Under the pieces are notes generated by a model that was not told the DNA's origin, ran no database searches, and saw only the letters and a list, made by a program, of their open reading frames with translations. Source: Streptomyces sp. CA-210063 (lineage in GTDB: Bacteria; Actinomycetota; Actinomycetes; Streptomycetales; Streptomycetaceae). Taken from it: a DNA stretch of 64,000 bases. The stretch is taken from assembly GCF_024612015.1 (NCBI RefSeq), contig NZ_CP102512.1:434001-498000 (forward strand). Reading direction: 5' to 3'. Shown here one piece after another: positions 61,378 to 64,000 of this stretch (its first letter is position 1; every line of letters begins with the position of its first letter). A program made the position numbers and the translations under genes.

Positions 61378-61827
61378 TCAGATGCGTCCGCCGGTGAGCC
61401 GGGTGAGCGGGCCCTGCACATGGCGTTCGGAGCGGCGGCCGGCCGCGTAGGAGGCGGCGGTCAGCACGGTCAGGCCCGCTCCCACACCGGCGGCGACGAA
61501 CTTGCGATGGGCGAGGACGGTCATGGCCGTCTTCGCGGTGGCGGCCACCTGGCCGGAGGCCTGGACCACCGCCTGACGGCCCGCCTCGACGCCCTTGACC
61601 GCGCTGTGCACGGCGCTGCTCGTGCTGTCGGCCGCACGCTTGGTCGCGTCGGCCGCGCGTCCGGCACCACTCTTGGTCGACGACGCGGCGTCGTCCATCT
61701 TGATCGCGGCCGTCTTCGCGGACTCGGTGGCCGGGGCCGTCGCCTTGTCGGTGGTCCGGCGGGCCTTGGCGGCGGTGGTCCCGGCGGACGCGGCGTTCTC
61801 GCTGGTGTCCTTGTTCGTTCGATTCAT
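61378..61827 (-). CDS. Ala/Thr/Lys-rich protein with one membrane helix (149 aa)
   Basis: The first ~100 residues are a long charged helix with no aromatic residues (KARRTTDKATAPATESAKTA; TKRAADSTSSAVHSAVKG), similar in style to LEA/histone-like or apolipoprotein-like coiled proteins. A hydrophobic segment follows (KFVAAGVGAGLTVLTAASYA). It may line the membrane or bind DNA. ATG 61827; ribosome site weak. Function unknown. Confidence 0.65.
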   Translation of the reverse strand: MNRTNKDTSENAASAGTTAAKARRTTDKATAPATESAKTAAIKMDDAASSTKSGAGRAADATKRAADSTSSAVHSAVKGVEAGRQAVVQASGQVAATAKTAMTVLAHRKFVAAGVGAGLTVLTAASYAAGRRSERHVQGPLTRLTGGRI

Positions 61828-61933
61828 GGGAACCGCGTTGCCGCTCGCCGCCCGCGCAAACACCGCGCGTCGATACCTGTTTCCGCGACCGGACCTCACC
61901 GCTTCCCCACCGTCCACCCATGCGTCCGCATGG

Positions 61934-61950
61934 CATAAGATCGCCTTATG
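61934..61950. promoter_or_regulatory. Inverted repeat CATAAG-N5-CTTATG
   Basis: Perfect 6-base A/T-rich arms lie about 100 bases before the ferredoxin reductase. A dimeric repressor could bind; none is identified. Confidence 0.35.
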
Positions 61951-61989
61951 AGGTCATAGACCCGACCCGCGTACCGGGTAAGGGTTACC

Positions 61990-62008
61990 TTAGCTTAGGG
62001 TTGCCGAC
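61990..62008. promoter_or_regulatory. Possible DmdR/DtxR iron box
   Basis: TTAGCTTAGGGTTGCCGAC matches 13 of 19 positions of the Streptomyces iron-box consensus as I remember it, 34 bases before the reductase ATG. Iron control of a ferredoxin reductase is sensible, but the right half is weak. Confidence 0.4.
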
Positions 62009-62042
62009 GAGTTGCTTGTCTCCGCTCGAAGGGAACCTGAAC

Positions 62043-63407
62043 ATGCCCCGCCCTCTGCGGGTAGCCATTGTCGGAGCCGGACCCGCCGGGATCTACGCCG
62101 CCGACGCGCTGCTGAAGTCCGACGTGGCCACCGAGCCCGGTGTGTCCATCGACCTCTACGAGCGGATGCCCGCCCCGTTCGGACTGATCCGTTACGGCGT
62201 GGCCCCCGACCACCCCCGCATCAAGGGCATCATCACGGCCCTCCACCAGGTGCTCGACAAGCCGCAGATCCGTCTCTTCGGCAACGTCGACTACCCGACG
62301 GACATCAACCTGGACGATCTGCGCGCGTTCTACGACGCCGTGATCTTCTCCACGGGCGCGACGGCCGACCGCGCGCTCGACATCCCCGGCATCGACCTCG
62401 ACGGCTCGTACGGCGCGGCCGACTTCGTCTCCTGGTACGACGGCCACCCGGACGTCCCGCGCACCTGGCCCCTGGAGGCCGAGAAGGTCGCCGTCCTCGG
62501 TGTCGGCAACGTCGCGCTCGACGTCGCCCGCATCCTCGCCAAGACGGCCGACGAGCTGCTGCCGACCGAGATCCCCGCGAACGTCTACGAGGGCCTGAAG
62601 GCCAACAAGGCGCTGGAGGTCCACGTCTTCGGCCGCCGTGGCCCGGCGCAGGCGAAGTTCTCCCCGATGGAGCTGCGGGAGCTGGACCACTCCCCCAACA
62701 TCGAGGTCATCGTCGACCCCGAGGACATCGACTACGACGAGGGCTCGATCGCGACCCGGCGCGGCAACAAGCAGGCCGACATGGTCGCCAAGACCCTGGA
62801 GAACTGGGCGATCCGCGACATCGGCGACCGCCCGCACAAGCTGTTCCTGCACTTCTTCGAGTCGCCCACCGAGATACTCGGCGAGGACGGCAAGGTCGTC
62901 GGCCTGCGCACCGAGCGCACCGCCCTCGACGGCACCGGCAACGTCAAGGGCACCGGAGAGTTCAAGGACTGGGACGTCACCGGGATCTACCGCGCGGTCG
63001 GCTACCTCTCCGACAAGCTGCCCAAGCTGCCCTGGGACGTCGAGTCGGGCACCGTCCCGGACGAGGGCGGGCGGGTCATCGAGGAGACCGGCGCGCACCT
63101 GCGGTCGACGTATGTCACCGGCTGGATCCGGCGCGGTCCGGTGGGCCTCATCGGGCACACCAAGGGCGACGCCAACGAGACCGTCGCCAACCTGCTGGAC
63201 GACTTCGCGAACGGGCGGCTGCAGGAGCCCTCCGCGCCCGCCCCGGAGGCCGTCGACGCCTTCCTGGCGGAGCGGAACGTCCGCTTCACCACGTGGGAGG
63301 GCTGGTACAAGCTCGACGCGGCCGAGAAGGCGCTGGGTGAGCCGCAGGGCCGTGAGCGCGTGAAGCTCGTCGAGCGTGAGGACATGCTGCGGGAGAGCGG
63401 CGCGTAG
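62043..63407 (+). CDS. fprA: FprA-type NADPH-ferredoxin reductase
   Basis: A 454-residue flavoprotein of the adrenodoxin-reductase type. FAD site VAIVGAGPAGIYAADALL, then MPAPFGLIRYGVAPDHPRIK, NADPH site VAVLGVGNVALDVARILAK with VFGRRGPAQAKFSPMELREL, and a C-terminal GWIRRGPVGLIGHTKGDANE. It passes electrons from NADPH to ferredoxins that feed P450s, Fe-S assembly or haem steps. ATG 62043 follows AAGGGAACC. The upstream region carries two possible operators. No ferredoxin gene is adjacent. Confidence 0.93.
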   Translation: MPRPLRVAIVGAGPAGIYAADALLKSDVATEPGVSIDLYERMPAPFGLIRYGVAPDHPRIKGIITALHQVLDKPQIRLFGNVDYPTDINLDDLRAFYDAVIFSTGATADRALDIPGIDLDGSYGAADFVSWYDGHPDVPRTWPLEAEKVAVLGVGNVALDVARILAKTADELLPTEIPANVYEGLKANKALEVHVFGRRGPAQAKFSPMELRELDHSPNIEVIVDPEDIDYDEGSIATRRGNKQADMVAKTLENWAIRDIGDRPHKLFLHFFESPTEILGEDGKVVGLRTERTALDGTGNVKGTGEFKDWDVTGIYRAVGYLSDKLPKLPWDVESGTVPDEGGRVIEETGAHLRSTYVTGWIRRGPVGLIGHTKGDANETVANLLDDFANGRLQEPSAPAPEAVDAFLAERNVRFTTWEGWYKLDAAEKALGEPQGRERVKLVEREDMLRESGA

Positions 63408-63426
63408 CGCCCGCGAGGAGGCTGTT

Positions 63427-63519
63427 GGGGGACTGCGCGGCTGTTGTCCGACTGCGGGTCGGTCGTGGCTGGTCGCGCAGTTCCCCGCGCCCCTTTCAGG
63501 GGCCTGCGGCCCCATCAGC
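63427..63519. repeat. Dispersed Streptomyces intergenic repeat with hairpin
   Basis: GGGGGACTGCGCG (63427-63439) pairs with CGCGCAGTTCCCC (63474-63486), 13 pairs with one G-U; a second small hairpin CCCCT/AGGGG follows. The string GGTCGCGCAGTTCCCCGCGC is one that I recall from many Streptomyces intergenic regions. It may also terminate the reductase transcript. Confidence 0.6.
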
Positions 63520-63553
63520 GGGCGCGTGTCCCTCGGAGGCATAAGCTCGGGCA

Positions 63554-64000
63554 ATGGCCAAGTACTACGACGTGCACCCCGACAATCCTCAGCCTCGTGC
63601 CATCGGGCAGGTGGCCGACAGTATTCGTCAGGGTGGGCTCATCGCGTATCCGACGGACTCCTGCTTCGCGCTGGGGTGCCAGTTGGGCAGTCGTGACGGC
63701 ATCGAGCGGATCCGTTCGATCCGGCAGCTCGACGACCGTCACCACTTCACCCTGGTGTGCGAGAACTTCGCGCAGCTGGGTCAGTTCGTGCACGTCGACA
63801 ACGACGTGTTCCGTGCCGTGAAGGCGTCGACGCCCGGCAGTTACACCTTCATCCTCCCCGCGACGAGGGAGGTGCCCCGCAAACTGATGCACCCCAAGAA
63901 GAAGACCGTCGGTGTGCGCATCCCCGACCACCGGGTGGCCCAGGCCCTGCTCGCGGAGCTGGGTGAACCGCTCGTCTCCAGCACGCTGCTGCTGCCCGAC
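63554..64000 (+). CDS. Sua5/YciO/YrdC-family protein, 3' end outside the window
   Basis: The 149 visible codons fit the YrdC/Sua5 fold: GGLIAYPTDSCFALGCQLGS, SIRQLDDRHHFTLVCENF, GSYTFILPATREVPRKL and TVGVRIPDHRVAQALL. Family members make threonylcarbamoyl-AMP for the t6A tRNA modification; shorter YciO-type paralogues are less well understood, and the sequence resembles that type. No ribosome site; TAAGCT ends 7 bases before the ATG, indicating a leaderless start. The frame is open to the edge. Confidence 0.85.
   Translation, partial: MAKYYDVHPDNPQPRAIGQVADSIRQGGLIAYPTDSCFALGCQLGSRDGIERIRSIRQLDDRHHFTLVCENFAQLGQFVHVDNDVFRAVKASTPGSYTFILPATREVPRKLMHPKKKTVGVRIPDHRVAQALLAELGEPLVSSTLLLPD

Overview
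The window is high-GC DNA with strong G/C bias at third codon positions and gene content typical of a Streptomyces chromosome: SpoIIE-type PP2C phosphatases, ROK, LacI and TetR regulators, a PF04672-type methyltransferase, a LAETG (class E) sortase substrate, many secreted carbohydrate-active enzymes and several probable leaderless genes. I see no rRNA, tRNA, prophage or CRISPR. The first gene is cut by the left edge and the last by the right edge.

Bases 1-10600 are a polysaccharide-utilisation region. It holds an alginate-lyase-family enzyme, a GH88 unsaturated uronyl hydrolase and a leftward set of ROK repressor, GH27 alpha-galactosidase, GH95 fucosidase-type enzyme and SGNH esterase. An aminoglycoside-phosphotransferase-fold gene lies among them. 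Bases 10650-19030 carry an amidohydrolase, a wrecked alpha-carbonic anhydrase, small envelope/PRC-barrel genes, a VanW protein, and an RNA-repair pair (T4 Rnl1-like RNA ligase plus T4 Pnkp-like kinase/phosphatase) followed by a DEAD-box helicase.

Bases 18900-29000 look like a decaying, rearranged segment. Two short inverted-repeat (MITE-like) elements that share an internal block both sit at CTAG. They flank or neighbour a frameshifted SGNH hydrolase, a broken GAF-SpoIIE phosphatase and the last 29 codons of an acyl-CoA dehydrogenase. Intact genes among them include two tandem secreted AOC-barrel proteins, a VOC protein, a three-gene overlapping operon (FAD desaturase-type oxidoreductase, membrane desaturase, TetR) with a clear tandem operator, a hemC-like gene, a GNAT and a 3-hydroxyisobutyryl-CoA hydrolase.

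Bases 29800-41520 form a second glycan locus. A GH35 beta-galactosidase diverges from a LacI regulator. Next comes a rightward, translationally coupled operon: sugar-binding lipoprotein, two permeases, a 62-residue membrane protein, GH29 fucosidase, a membrane-anchored parvulin-like foldase and a beta-helix/CBM32 enzyme. It is closed by a strong terminator. Identical 14-base LacI-type operators lie in the GH35/lacI divergent region and before the transporter, which ties the locus into one regulon. Together the two loci would cut and import a galactose-, fucose- and uronate-containing glycan, perhaps plant gum or mucilage.

From 41600 to the right end the genes are mostly housekeeping or envelope functions: methyltransferase, HEAT-type protein, M4 protease, cupin, membrane proteins, a sortase-anchored DUF1996 protein, a multidomain PP2C phosphatase, oxidoreductases, an alpha/beta hydrolase, DUF1152, an aldo/keto reductase, an FprA-type ferredoxin reductase with a possible iron box, and a Sua5/YrdC-type gene. 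Most 3' ends there carry GC-rich hairpin terminators.
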